Shown piece by piece: positions 33,456 to 44,280 of a stretch of 64,000 nt of DNA (positions are counted from its first letter, which is position 1; each line of letters starts with the position of its first letter). Origin of the DNA: Microcebus murinus. Its lineage: Eukaryota > Chordata > Mammalia > Primates > Cheirogaleidae. Made by a program: the position numbers and the translations under genes. The notes under the pieces were generated by a model. That model did not search any database. It was not told where the DNA came from and saw nothing but the letters and a program-made list of their open reading frames with translations. The stretch spans positions 12,202,501-12,266,500 of the forward strand of contig NC_134119.1 of assembly GCF_040939455.1 (NCBI RefSeq), written 5' to 3'.

Positions 33456-34830
33456 AGCCAAGGACAGGCTTGTGCAAGAGAAACAGCAGCTTCCCTTTGG
33501 CCACGTGGGCCTGGGGCAGAATGGACCTCAGTGGTGTCGGGAGTTCAGCACCTGGGGCTCTGAGGAGGAGGCTGAGCTGGAGGCAGACGTGTGGGGGTGT
33601 ATGGGCCAATGTGTTTTCTTCAATGTCACTTCCTCAGGGACACCCAGCATCGTACTCCCTTTCCTCCTTCAGGAAGAAAGAATTCAGCTGGTACACAGCT
33701 GCCCAAAATAATGACAGTTCAACGGCCATGTAATTAAATTATTGTCAATGAAATAGGAACAGAAATGCCACGTGTAACTCCTAGAGAGTGTCTTCAAGGA
33801 CTAGAAATACACATTTTTGCACCTTCCTCTTAACTGCTATCTGGAATGTGAGTGTGAGGTCTGGAGCTCACGCAGCTGTCTTGGATTACGAGGCAGATGC
33901 CAAGTGTTGGCACTGACAGAATAGCAGGTTGAAAGAGCTTAAATCCTTGATCAGAGTGAAGCTGTCCCATCAGCCCTGGAGGCTTACTTCTGGGCTTTGT
34001 TTACCAAAGAAGGAAATAATTTTGTGTCTTGCTTAAGGCACTTTTAAAATGGTTTTACCATCACTTGCAGCTGCATCTACTGCTAACTGGCACTGACACA
34101 CACACACGCTTTAGTCTCCTTCCCTCACTGTGGAATCCACTGAGCGGTGGTTTCCCGTTCTCAATGGGATCCCTTGGCGGGAGCTGCATATCGGGCCCAC
34201 CCCTCGCCAGCGCCCACCCACAGTCCCTGCTCACGACCACGCAACCATGCAACTAGGTTAGATACCTCGGCTCCCCCTGCTCTGGGCACAGAGGAGCGTC
34301 GAACCTCGGTGGATTTATGCCTCGTCCTCATTTCTCCACTCCAAGGGTGTCTGGGGGAGATTTATGGGAGAAACGACAGGATGAGACCTGAGCTGCTCAG
34401 AGCTTGGGGACGTCAACCTCAGCATCTTCAGAGGGAAGGAAGAGTGGGCAAGGTCACGTGGTTTCCCGGGCAGCCCCGCCCCCGGCCGGGTCCCACCTGC
34501 CCTTCTCCAGCCCTGGAGAGCCCGCCTCCTCCCAGGCGGCTCCTCTGGGCTCCTGGGTCCCAGGCAGCCCTGCCCGCCGCCCGCTGGGGCCAATTTCCTC
34601 TCAGAGCCTCCTCCCTCCTCCCCAGGCCTCCTCCGGGGTCCCCAGAGGCACGGGGCTCTCCTTGAGGTTTTTCCTAACGGGGGACTGAGTGTCCAGCACA
34701 TGACAGATGGGACCACAGTATGTCACAATATGCCATAAAAGCAAAGGCACAACTTTAAACCTCTGTAAATATTTAAAAGTAATGAAATTATACTCCAAGT
34801 CTTATAAAGATGGCCATAAATCTACAGTCC

Positions 34831-35012
34831 ATGTTGATTGTATGTGGGTCCTCCAATGTAATAAAAACGTACGCACCATGCATTATAAATGGCCTGCTCC
34901 AGGCCCGTAAACTTGATGTAACACTAACACGCGAGCTCCAACAGGCATTAAACATTTCATTAACACCAGCTTTGCTTGTCTTCTTGGAATTTAAGATGTC
35001 TGTTTTGGAATC
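34831..35012 (+). other. Candidate conserved noncoding element, copy A
   Basis: This AT-richer unique block contains TTGATTGTATGTGGGTCCTC, CAGGCCCGTAAACTTGATGT and AACATTTCATTAAC. It aligns collinearly with 37962-38138 at roughly two matches in three over about 180 bp. It may be an ancient exapted repeat or a duplicated enhancer-type element. Confidence 0.55.
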
Positions 35013-35169
35013 ATTTGGGTGGCCCAACACTGATAAAAAGCTGATGTGGGAGTGGGTGGGCAGCAAGCAGGGGATGCAGAGCTCGCCTTGTTGACCTTGA
35101 ATGTTAATTTGGAAAGTAGCCTGCAGCTCCCCTGCCTTCTCTCCTTTCTGGGCAGCATGTGTGTGTCCA

Positions 35170-35185
35170 CCTGGGGGGGGGGGGC
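35170..35185. repeat. Poly-G run
   Basis: An uninterrupted G tract follows CCACCT. It is low complexity and prone to length error. Confidence 0.85.
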
Positions 35186-35939
35186 TGAGTAGCAAATATG
35201 CAGCACCTGCCATGAGCTGTGTTCTCACTTTTACTTACACCTTTTGTCCCTGGAGAAACACGGAGATCTCCATTTGTTTCGGAGTGTTGTAGTCTTTATA
35301 TTAAACAGGAGGGTTTTTTTTTGGTTGGTAAGCCCCATTCAACTGACTTAAGTCACAATGAGAAGTTATTGATCAGGCGGTGGGTGGGTCCAGGGGTTTC
35401 AGGAAAGGCTGGATCCAGGTGCTCTATTACCATAAAGTATCTGTCTCTCTGTGTCTCATCTCTGAATCTTGGTGTTGGTTTCATTCCCTGGGACCCTCTT
35501 CCCTCCCAGTGGTAGCTGCCGTCCCACCAGCTCAGAAAGCCCAGTGGGAAGATGATTTATTTCTCCTTTGTGAAAGTTGCAACAATGTCCTAGATAACTC
35601 TCCCTGGACTCAAGTGAGAGCCGCTCTGTTGGCTGCTCTGATTGGCCTGGCTTAGGTCGCACGCCCAGCCTGCAGTGGGGTGACTGAGTCATTCCCGCAC
35701 AGACCACATGGGCTGAGTGTGGGGGTCGAGCTATCCTTTCAGTTTCTTTGGTTTCCAGCGACAGAATCTAAATCTGGCTAACCGAGGCAGAATGGGGATT
35801 TACTGGACACAAACACGGTGCTCAGGTGATCAGAGAAGGCTGAGACTCAGACTTGGGGAAGGCGGGAACCGGGAGAGCGCCAGATGACCCTGTAGCAGAG
35901 GCTGCGTAAGTGGGTGACTCTGAGACCAACGCACGATGA

Positions 35940-36000
35940 AATGAGCCCAGTGAATATTTGTTGGTTGTAGGAATGAATGAACAAATGAATGAATGAAAGG
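35940..36000 (+). repeat. L2 LINE 3' tail with (ATGA)n
   Basis: GTGAATATTTGTTGGTTGTA, then GGAATGAATGAACAAATGAA and further ATGA units, form the L2 terminus. Confidence 0.88.
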
Positions 36001-36234
36001 AGGGGGCTTGGAAACTGCTCAGACAAAATTATAGCTAGCTATTGTATCTCCCCTCACCCCAAATCCTTTCTCTACCACTCCGACCTTGGCAAGGACTTCC
36101 AACTTCCTGATGTCTATCACTGTCTTGGCTTCCAAGATGCCAGGGGTTTCCTCCTATCCTTACCGCCTTGGGTCCCTACCTGTCTCCCTCCTTGGGTCCC
36201 TAATGTCTCACGTGCCGGGATTCTGCCTCCTCAC

Positions 36235-36410
36235 CTGCCATGTCTCATTTAATCCTCGTGACAACTCAGAAAAGAAGCCAATTAATGTGCCCATTTTATA
36301 GATGGAGAGCACAAGGTTTGGAGCGGTGAAGGGCCTTGCCCAGGGTCATTCTGTCTGGTGGTCACAGATCTAAGATTCAAACCCTGAAGACTATAATCCT
36401 AGCCCTGCTA
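36235..36410 (-). repeat. MIR SINE
   Basis: CTCATTTAATCCTCGTGACA, CATTTTATAGATGGAGAGCA and GCCTTGCCCAGGGTCATTCT match the reverse MIR from its 3' end. Confidence 0.88.
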
Positions 36411-36689
36411 GCACCTCCAACTAAATTGGCGGAGACTTTATTCTTCGTCCATCCTCCTTAAGGTGACTAACCATTCTTTTAGATGGATCGAAATTCAGGG
36501 AACTTCCTCATTGCTTCCCCTTGTCCACCATATCCAGGCAGATACTTGGTCACACCGTGTTCCGTCTTCATGGGCCCCTTTTTCCTAACAAATAAATAAA
36601 CACATGAAGATTGCGTTTTATAACTGTGTTGTGTAAAGATGAATATAATTCAGGCTAGAGTGTATTCATTTCGGGGTGTGATTTTCAAA

Positions 36690-37325
36690 GAAAGTACCTC
36701 CGTACTATGGAATATTACTCGGCAATAGAAAGAGGGACTTCTTGATACATGCGACAACCTAAATGGATCTCGAGGTCATTATGCTGTGTGATAAAAGCCA
36801 GTCTCAAAAGGCTATGCACTGCGAGTTCCCAGTTATATAACGTTCTTGAAATGACAACATTATAAAGATGGAGAATAGACTCGTGGTTCCCGGGCAATCG
36901 GCCAGGGGCTGGGACTGGGGACAGCGTGGGTGCGAACACAAAGGACAGCACAGGGAGGTCCTTTGTGGGGGTGGGGCAGCCCTATATCTTGATGGCTGTG
37001 GCAGTCACCTTAATTCCGATATGGGATAAAATCACCCAGGACTATATGCATGTGTGTGCATGCGCGAACACACATGCACACACATGCACACATGTGCACA
37101 CACATGAGTGCACAGAGATAATGATTAAACCGAATAAGGTCTATGGTCCAGTTATCAATGTTGCGCAAATGCCGGCTTTGTGGTTCTGCCATTATAATAC
37201 AGCTGTACTAGATGCCACCGCTGGAGGAGGCCGAGTGAGGGGCATTCCACACGGGATTCTAGGGGATATTTTTTTGTAGCCTCCTGTGAATCTATAATTA
37301 TCTTAAAATTAAAAGTCAAAAAAAC
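36690..37325 (+). mobile_element. L1 LINE 3' end, sense
   Basis: ACTATGGAATATTACTCGGC, AATAGAAAGAGGGACTTCTT, GACAACCTAAATGGATCTCG and GATAAAAGCCAGTCTCAAAA are the conserved end of L1 ORF2 and start of its 3' UTR. A CACACATGCACACA-rich middle follows, then an A-rich end (TTAAAATTAAAAGTC) near 37315. Frameshifts and stops make it non-coding. Confidence 0.92.
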
Positions 37326-37439
37326 TCCAGTGTGGTCACTTCCCATTTTTCAAGCACACCCTTCCCTTTCCTAGACTCCTGTCCCTCTCTGCGGGGTCAG
37401 TGCCGCCTGGGAAACCCTCCCACCACCTTGCACGCGTTC

Positions 37440-37810
37440 CCAAGGAAGATGTGTGATGGAGTCGTTCAAAGCATGGGCCTCGCGTAGGACGACAGACAGC
37501 TCCGGTTTGCCTGGGACTCCAGGGGTTTCCGGGTCATGGGACTTTCAGTTTTCCAACTGGGTTGGTACTAAGCAAACTGGGACAAGTTGGTCTTCTTAGC
37601 TTTGGATCAGTCAGGGTGGACCTGGGTTTAAGTCCTGACTCCGCTGCTTAAGAGCTGTGTGACCTTGGGGAAAATGCTAGACCCCTCTGATCTTCAATTC
37701 TGTCATCTGTAAAGTGGAAATATTACAGGACCATCCCTCAAGGGTTATCTGAGGGTTCCACGAAATCACACACAGGAACGGCTGACACAGGACCTGGCGA
37801 TTGTGCACTA
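37440..37810 (+). repeat. MIR SINE split by a DNA transposon
   Basis: The left part (GTCGTTCAAAGCATGGGCCT, 37460) and the right part (GACCTGGGTTTAAGTCCTGA through GTGTGACCTTGGGGAAAATG and TCATCTGTAAAGTGGAAATA) are one MIR. They are interrupted at about 37503-37605. Confidence 0.8.
37503..37605. mobile_element. Short DNA-transposon-like insert in the MIR
   Basis: GGTTTGCCTGGGACTCCAGG, GGGTCATGGGACTTTCAGTT and AAGCAAACTGGGACAAGTTG form a near-palindromic ~100 bp element with inverted GGTTTGCC/GCAAACTGGG ends. A relative lies at 54085-54165. Confidence 0.65.
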
Positions 37811-37961
37811 ACTCAGAAGCCTTCCTTGTCACTCTGCTACACTGCTGCCACTTTGCCCTCGGCAGTGACCCCAAGGCCCCAGGCTCTGCTGAATTCCTGG
37901 GCTAAAACCTCTGTGCTCAACGGTTAAGACAGTGAACATACGCACTGAGACTTCATAAGAC

Positions 37962-38138
37962 ACATTGATTACACAACAGGCCCTAAATGTGCTAAACGTG
38001 TACACACAGCACTTTAAAATACAGCTCTCTCCGGCCCATAAATTTGACCCGCAACCTGCACATGAGCTAGCATGGATATCACACGTTTCGTTAATGCTCG
38101 TTCGTTCGCCCTCCTGGGATTTAGAGCCGGGTCTGGCT
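37962..38138 (+). other. Candidate conserved noncoding element, copy B
   Basis: It is collinear with copy A: TTGATTACACAACAGGCCCT, CCGGCCCATAAATTTGACCC, CACATGAGCTAG and CACGTTTCGTTAATGCTCG, then GGGATTTAG. The same order and spacing over about 175 bp indicate common ancestry. Confidence 0.55.
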
Positions 38139-38399
38139 ACGTGTCCCTTTTGCCGGGTGATTCCTTTCCCGGCAGACACGTCTGCCGGCCCCACTTTGAT
38201 CTGTGTTTTTGGAATCTGGCATTTACCCCAGTCTCCAACCAACCCTGACCGTGACAAGGCGTCTTCCATCTGCCGAGGACTCTCGGGATTCCTGCATCTG
38301 ACACGGGTTTACGAGCCTAGCAAGGCCCCGCCCCCGGGGACGGAGCAGCGAGCAGCATGGGCGACAGTCACTGTTCTCACGGAGCTCACGGCCTCACCC

Positions 38400-38500
38400 T
38401 CACGAGGAGGCAGGAAGGGCGGGAGGAAGGAAGAAGAAAGAATGGTGGAGAGAGGAAGGAAGGACAGAGGCAGGAAGGACGGAGGAAGAAGGAAGTGATA
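38400..38500. repeat. Polypurine tract
   Basis: About 100 bp are almost all A and G on the plus strand (GGAGGAAGGAAGAAGAAAGA and related words). Confidence 0.88.
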
Positions 38501-38509
38501 CCGTTTGAC

Positions 38510-38645
38510 CCGCATTGTTCAGGTGAGAAAACCTAGGCCCAGAGAAGTTAAGGTCTTTGCCCAAAGTCGCCCAGCCAGGAAGCGTCGGAGCCAGGGATTG
38601 AACCCAGGTCTGCCTACATCCAAAACTTCTTCTAGGTCTGAAGCG
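38510..38645 (-). repeat. MIR SINE
   Basis: CAGGTGAGAAAACCTAGGCC, AGAGAAGTTAAGGTCTTTGC and AGGGATTGAACCCAGGTCTG match the reverse MIR. Confidence 0.9.
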
Positions 38646-38849
38646 AATGAACGAGAGAATGCAAACAGGCACCCCGTGGGGGCCCCTTTGAGCCCCAGGG
38701 AGAGTCAAAGCCTCTCTCCTCCTCTTCTAAATTTCTCGGGAGTTATGCAGAATCGAAGACACGAAACACGACCCTCCTTGGGGAACCCTGCTCACAGACG
38801 TCCCCGCTCCTGACCCCGCGCCGGCCCGGGCTGCGGTGGGAGACGCTGC

Positions 38850-39402
38850 CACAGAGGGATTCTGTTTAACCCTCTTCTGCTCCGGACCCTCCCTCGGCTC
38901 CCACCTCACTCGGAGCAGAGCCAGGGGCCTGGCCGCAGCTTCTACAGCCCCACGTGACCTGCCCCTTGGTCACCCTCCCCCAGGCACGGGGGTCTCCTCG
39001 CACTCCTCACACACAGCAGGCATGGCTGCCCCAGGGCCTTTGCACCTGCTGCTCCCTCTGCCTGGAACACTCTCCCCCAGATACCTGCACGGCCGCTTCC
39101 TCTCCCAGAGGTCTTTGCTCATGTGTCACCTTCTCTGTGAAGCCCACCCTGACTACCCGGCTTCAGCAACAGGCTTGCTCGCCTCCCCGTCTTCATTTTC
39201 CTCACAGTGCTTGTCATCCTTTGGGCTCTTTTTCGCCTTCTTCACTCTGCTGTTTCTGTGTCCTTCCTCCAATGCTCGGACTAGAACGCAGCTCCACGAG
39301 GCAGAGTTCGTGTCTGTCCTGTTCGTTGCCGTATCCTCAGGGCCTAGAATGTGGCTGGGACACAAAATGTGTTCAACAGATGCTTGCCGACTGAACAGAA
39401 GT
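38850..39402 (+). repeat. Long L2 LINE 3' end
   Basis: CCCCAGGGCCTTTGCACCTG, CTGGAACACTCTCCCCCAGA, ATGTGTCACCTTCTCTGTGA and ACGAGGCAGAGTTCGTGTCT occur in order, up to the CACAAAATGTGTTCAACAGA tail. Confidence 0.93.
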
Positions 39403-39469
39403 GCAGGGGATAAGTGGCAGCCGAGGAGAGTTACATTAGCCTGAGCTGAGATGCAAAAGATAAAAAAGA

Positions 39470-39935
39470 GCCACCAGGAAAAGATGTGGGGCAACAGCAA
39501 GTGCAAAGGACCTGGGGCGGGAATGAGCAAGGGAAGTTGAAGGGAAGTTGCAGGGACAGTGAGGAGGTCAGTGTGGCTGCAGTGGAGCAATCAGGGGGAG
39601 AGTCTGAGAGGTCAGCAGGGGCCAGATACCATGCAGGGCATGCACAGCCACGATGGGGAGTTTGGATATTATCGTAAGAGCAATGGGGAGCCATTGAAGG
39701 TTTCAGAGCAGGAGGGTGACATGATTTGATTTACATTGTAAAGCTCAATCTGATTGCAGCCTGCATTAAATGAATATGGGTGTGGACTGAATGGCCAGAG
39801 TGGAAGCCTGGGGATCGGAAAGGAGCTGCTATAATTATCCAGGGATGCCCGGTGGAGGGTGGCCCTCAGCCTGCCGAAGCCGCGGCCACGGAGAAACATG
39901 GGTGGACTCGGGACACGCTTTGGAGATAGACGTGG
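39470..39935 (-). repeat. L2 LINE, antisense internal part
   Basis: TGTGGCTGCAGTGGAGCAAT, GGGCCAGATACCATGCAGGG, GGGAGTTTGGATATTATCGT, GGGGAGCCATTGAAGGTTTC and GGTGACATGATTTGATTTAC give an almost complete antisense L2 3' region. Confidence 0.93.
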
Positions 39936-40189
39936 CTTTGGAGCTTGCCCTGGGGAGTCTATGTTGAGATTGGGGAACAGTGAGAGTGGCTTTGCCTGGT
40001 CAGTCTCTTAACCCCTGGACGTGTCCCCTCGGGCCCCATGGAAGGGAGCGGGGACAAGCTGCGACCCTCATGGGTCCCAAGCCCTTCCTTGGGAGGGGCC
40101 TTAACCCCAGGCCTCCCCGCTGGGCTCCATGTCTCTGCGATCGTTCTTCACTGCGAGTCTGCACAGAGCTCGTCTCTGCTAATTGATAC

Positions 40190-40310
40190 AAACGACTTGC
40201 CTTGCGCTCCGTGCCTCAGCGCCGCGCACGCTCATATTAATTGGGCTGGAGGAGGAAAATTAAGTGCTTCAATTTGCCATCTTTCAAGATGACAAAATGG
40301 GACGGGAGAA
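40190..40310. other. Candidate conserved noncoding block
   Basis: CACGCTCATATTAATTGGGC followed by AAAATTAAGTGCTTCAATTT is unique, balanced-composition sequence with homeodomain-like TTAAT/ATTAA cores. It lies between GC-rich repeats. Conservation is inferred from appearance only. Confidence 0.35.
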
Positions 40311-40529
40311 AATCACTCAGCTGAGGGAGAGGAGGGCGAGCTCGGAAACCGCCTTTGGAGGGGAGCAGCCCGGGCCCAGGAAGGGTGGCGGTGAGGCCGG
40401 AGCCCCCGGCAGCTCGCAGCCTTTCATGGGCATAAAGTGCTTGAAAAATGGCACAGTGTTTTTAAGGATAGCGTCTAATGTAGCCACAAGCTGCCCTGCG
40501 GGTTGTCATTAGTTCATGGGTCAGACGAG

Positions 40530-40850
40530 GGCCCAGTTGTTGTCAGTGACAGGAAACCCAAGCCTAACAGACTTAAGCACGAAGGAGATGTATGGGCTTA
40601 CAGAACTGAGAGGTCCCAAGGAGATCCAGCCTCAGGTAGGGCTGGATCCAGGGCCCGAGTCAGTTTCTCCCAGCCTTGCAGCTCTGCTCTCTCTTCGTCC
40701 CTCGCTGGCGGTGCGATGCCACCCGCCGGTGCAGTGGTGCCAGGGGGAAGGCCTCCTCTTTTTGGTGGGGCCTGAGGACCTCTCAGGATTCACCCGATTG
40801 GATTAACTTGGCCACGTGCCCATCCCTGACCGGAACACTGGGGTCAGGTG
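40530..40850. repeat. Ancient interspersed repeat, family unnamed
   Basis: CAGTGACAGGAAACCCAAGC, ATGTATGGGCTTACAGAACT, GGGCTGGATCCAGGGCCCGA and AACTTGGCCACGTGCCCATC match the same old family as 31655-31960. Confidence 0.6.
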
Positions 40851-41149
40851 GTGGGATCTGTTCATTTGCACCCTGAGGTGCCGTGCTGTGGGCTAGGAAA
40901 GCGTGCCCCTTCCTTGTAGGAGCAGCAGCCCCGTGCCAGGCGCAGGCTTGGCGGGCAGGGGTGCCAGCCCCTCGCGTGCAGCACAGCCTGCCCGGGTGTA
41001 CCCGGTGGTCCTGGACATGCGGATTGCCAGGCTGGGGCTTGTGCCCGGCATGGGGCTGGGTGCATCCCACCCACCCACCGCACATGGACCGAAGTGGAGG
41101 AGGGAGGGGCCCCACAGGACAGGCAGGGCGCTGTCCCCAGAAGGCAGGA

Positions 41150-41290
41150 TTCGTTGGTTCGTCACCTGCTTGGAAATGCTGGCCATGCGCAGGGAAAAAG
41201 GTGGACTGAGATCCCTGTCCTCGTGGAACTTGGAGCCCAGCTTGGGGATGGAGACAAGAATCACCAACGAATTCATTAGTTCACGGTAAT
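41150..41290 (-). repeat. L2 LINE 3' fragment, antisense
   Basis: GAGATCCCTGTCCTCGTGGA then ACTTGGAGCCCAGCTTGGGG and ATGGAGACAAGAATCACC parallel the antisense L2 end. Confidence 0.7.
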
Positions 41291-41759
41291 CACGAGCACA
41301 GCGCCGTGGGGAAAAGGATACATATGCAGCACTGGCCACCAAGAAAAGGACAAGCTGGCTTCGTCAAGATTAAAAACTTTCCTGCTTTTCCTTTTTCTTT
41401 TGTTAGCACATATTTGACAAAAGACCTGCAGCGAGGAGGTGGGCAAAGGCTGAGTCTCTCTTCCAAGGCCGTCGCTCCTGTCAGGCGACCCTGTCCTCTG
41501 ATGAGTCAGAGCCCGATCCTGCAGTAACCTGGGCCCGCCCGGCCCCTCCGCTCCCGGGAGCCGCTCACGGGCGACAAGCACGCTGCTTAGCAACCAGCGC
41601 CTGTCACCTCCCTGCCATCCAGAACTGGAAAGGCCCTGCCCAGGCTCTCAATACTGAATTTTAGGGCTCGTTATCTGGGTTTTAGCCATGGCAGCTCCTG
41701 GGAGGAGATACAGGATGGCAGAGGGATCACGACAGGGGCCGTGAAGTTCAGCAAAGTGA

Positions 41760-41925
41760 GGTTCACATTGCAGCGGGGCCGTTTACGCACTGGGCATGAC
41801 TTGCCTCTGTGTGACTCAGTTTCCTTGTCTGTGCAATGGGGTAGTCATGCTATGCACCTCATGGGGTCGTGAGGATTAAATGGTGATTCCAGTAGTGGGT
41901 TTAGAACAGCACCTTGTCCTCCGGA
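41760..41925 (+). repeat. MIR SINE
   Basis: CTCTGTGTGACTCAGTTTCC, TTGTCTGTGCAATGGGGTAG and GGTCGTGAGGATTAAATGGT are sense MIR blocks through the 3' end. Confidence 0.9.
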
Positions 41926-43724
41926 CTGTGGGAGCCAGGTAAAGGTAAGCGAAAGCCACCTCACCATCTCAGCCTACCCCCCCACCCCCATCCCCTGTCT
42001 CCCGGGGACCACCCTGCAGCCGGGGGATCGCAGTTCACGTTATTTCTCCACGGAAAGCCCCTTAGTGTCTCAGCCAAGCACGGTGCCCGGCACATGACAG
42101 GCACTCGGTAAGCGCCTGTTACCAACACGTAAGTGTTTGTCGAGTGCAGGAATCCCGGGCGGTCCAGGCAGAATCCGCCCTTCGCCTGCTCTTCACAACC
42201 CAGAGTGAAGCCGCTGGTGACGAGAGCTTGTCTTCTCTGGGTCTGCAGAGATTGCCTTCGAAGCAAAAGCCTGCAAAAACCGGCACCGCCCGGTCCCCGG
42301 CCCCCAACCCCGCCTGTGGGGCTCTCCTCCACCCGGCGCGCCATCCGCGCGGCAGTCAGCAGCCGGGAGTGCTGCGAGCACAGGCGAGCAGCCTGCGGTG
42401 GTTTCTTACTGTTCCTGAGGGTAAACCCACGGCCTGATGCTTGTGTGTCCGTCGCCCTAATTGCAGAGGCGGTTTGCTGTCGGGAGCCCGGTCTGGAGCT
42501 TTCTCTCCTGCTACTCGGTCGGTGCACTCAGCCCTGCCCGAGCAAGCCAGCTGAGGATTTATACCCACGCACAATTAAAGCACAGTTTTAACCATTCTTT
42601 CAAATGGCAGCGGCGTGCATGCGTGAGCTGCACTGCACGCTAAGCCTCCCCTTGGGGCCAGTAACCTGCTTCATCACAACAGCCGCAATAAAGAGGCTCT
42701 ATAAATCAGCGTCTTTTACACAAAAGCATGATCTGAACTCCTGCGGCTCAGCCCTGACGCAGACGGACAGCTTGGGTGGGAGGAAGACGCTGGAAGGTTT
42801 TGCCACGAAGGGTGCAGAAGCCAGCTTTAAATATTTTCAGTGCATCCAGGCCAGCCAACCAAGGCTTGTTTTCTCCAAACTGGGCCGGGGCCGTGTGGAC
42901 AGAAACAGACTCAATTTGTTCCATGACTCAACCTTCCCCCCTGCTCTGGGCCAGGCGTGAGGTCACCCTGACACCTCTTTCTGTGAGTCTGGCGCGCCGG
43001 GAGGTCCTCTGCCGACCCCGACCGGTGGGACTTAAATGCCGGGGCCCCGGACCGCTCAGCCTGCCAGGAACTCAGGTTTCCTGTGTCGCCCAGGAGCAAT
43101 CCCACCACGATGCTGCCCCGGCCATTCGGTGCCCGCCTGCACTGCCGGTCAGTGTTTTCCTGTCACTGCACCCGTCTTTTAAGTTAACCTCGGCCCACGC
43201 AGCGATGGCTGTGGAATCGTGGAGCTCCAAGCATTGTTTTCCTTTTCCCCCTTAATATACAGTAAAATAATGTAAAGAATCATGTTTATTGACATGGCAT
43301 GTAAAATGATCTTGTGTACTCTAGTGTCACTCCAGGCCACCCCCCTTTGGAAATGCTGAATTATTAAAACCCAGTATTCTGAAGGACTGGGTCCAAACAG
43401 CCACTGTTTATTGAGACTTGGCGCTGACCGGGCACTTCGAAGGTTAAGCCCTAAGGTGCCATCCAGAGCCTTCTGCCCGAGAGCAGTCTGGGTAGCAGAA
43501 GCCCTCAGCACTCCCTCTAGACCAACTGCAGTGACATCCTGACTTAGGAGACACGAACACAGTGTGTAACAGATGACGATTGTGACTACGTCCTTAAATT
43601 GGAGAGTAGGAGCTAGATGATGTGACGTCAGGAACTATTTGGGAAAGTAGACAGAGGGAGAGAGGCTGGGGCAGTGAGAATAATGACGCTGGAGCAGTAA
43701 ACCTGGGGTCTCGACTTGAGTCTG

Positions 43725-44225
43725 TGTCTAACACTGTCACTTCCCGCCTGGACAAGTCTCCTAAGTGGCCCTCCAGCACCCACCCTCGGCCCCCAGCCTG
43801 AGTTCTCCATTCAGCAGCCAGGGTGGCCTTTCAACATAGTAACTCACATCATCATATTCCATCACTCAAATCCTCTAGAGACTTCTGCTCTTGCTCAACG
43901 TAAAAGCCAAGTCGTCCCCCTGCCATGTGGGGCCCTCTGTGATCCGACCCCCCTTTCTCTCTTCAACCCCAGCCCCTAACACCCCCTACCTCATTCACTC
44001 CACTCCAGACACAGGGCCTCCTTGCTGTTCCTCAAACACCCAGAAAACGCTCCTGCCTCAGGGCCTTTGCACGTGCTGGTCCCTTGGCCTGGACTACTCT
44101 TCCTCCTAGGTCTGCCTGGCTTGTTCTTGTACTTCAGTCTCTGCAGATGCCACCTCCTCTGAGAGGCCCTCCTTGGTCTCACCGTCTAAGAGAGCACCCT
44201 GTCACTGTCGACCTCACCCACCGTT
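43725..44225 (+). repeat. Long L2 LINE 3' end
   Basis: GTGGGGCCCTCTGTGATCCG, CTCCTTGCTGTTCCTCAAAC, CTCAGGGCCTTTGCACGTGC and GCCACCTCCTCTGAGAGGCC form about 500 bp of sense L2. Its tail resumes after the GT repeat. Confidence 0.95.
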
Positions 44226-44231
44226 ATTTTT

Positions 44232-44280
44232 CATGTGTGTGTGTGTGTGTGCGCGTATGTGCGTGTGCACGCATGCGTAT
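44232..44280. repeat. (TG)n microsatellite
   Basis: TGTGTGTGTGTGTGTGTGCG is followed by CG/CA-interrupted alternating sequence, a potential Z-DNA former, inserted into the L2. Confidence 0.92.
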
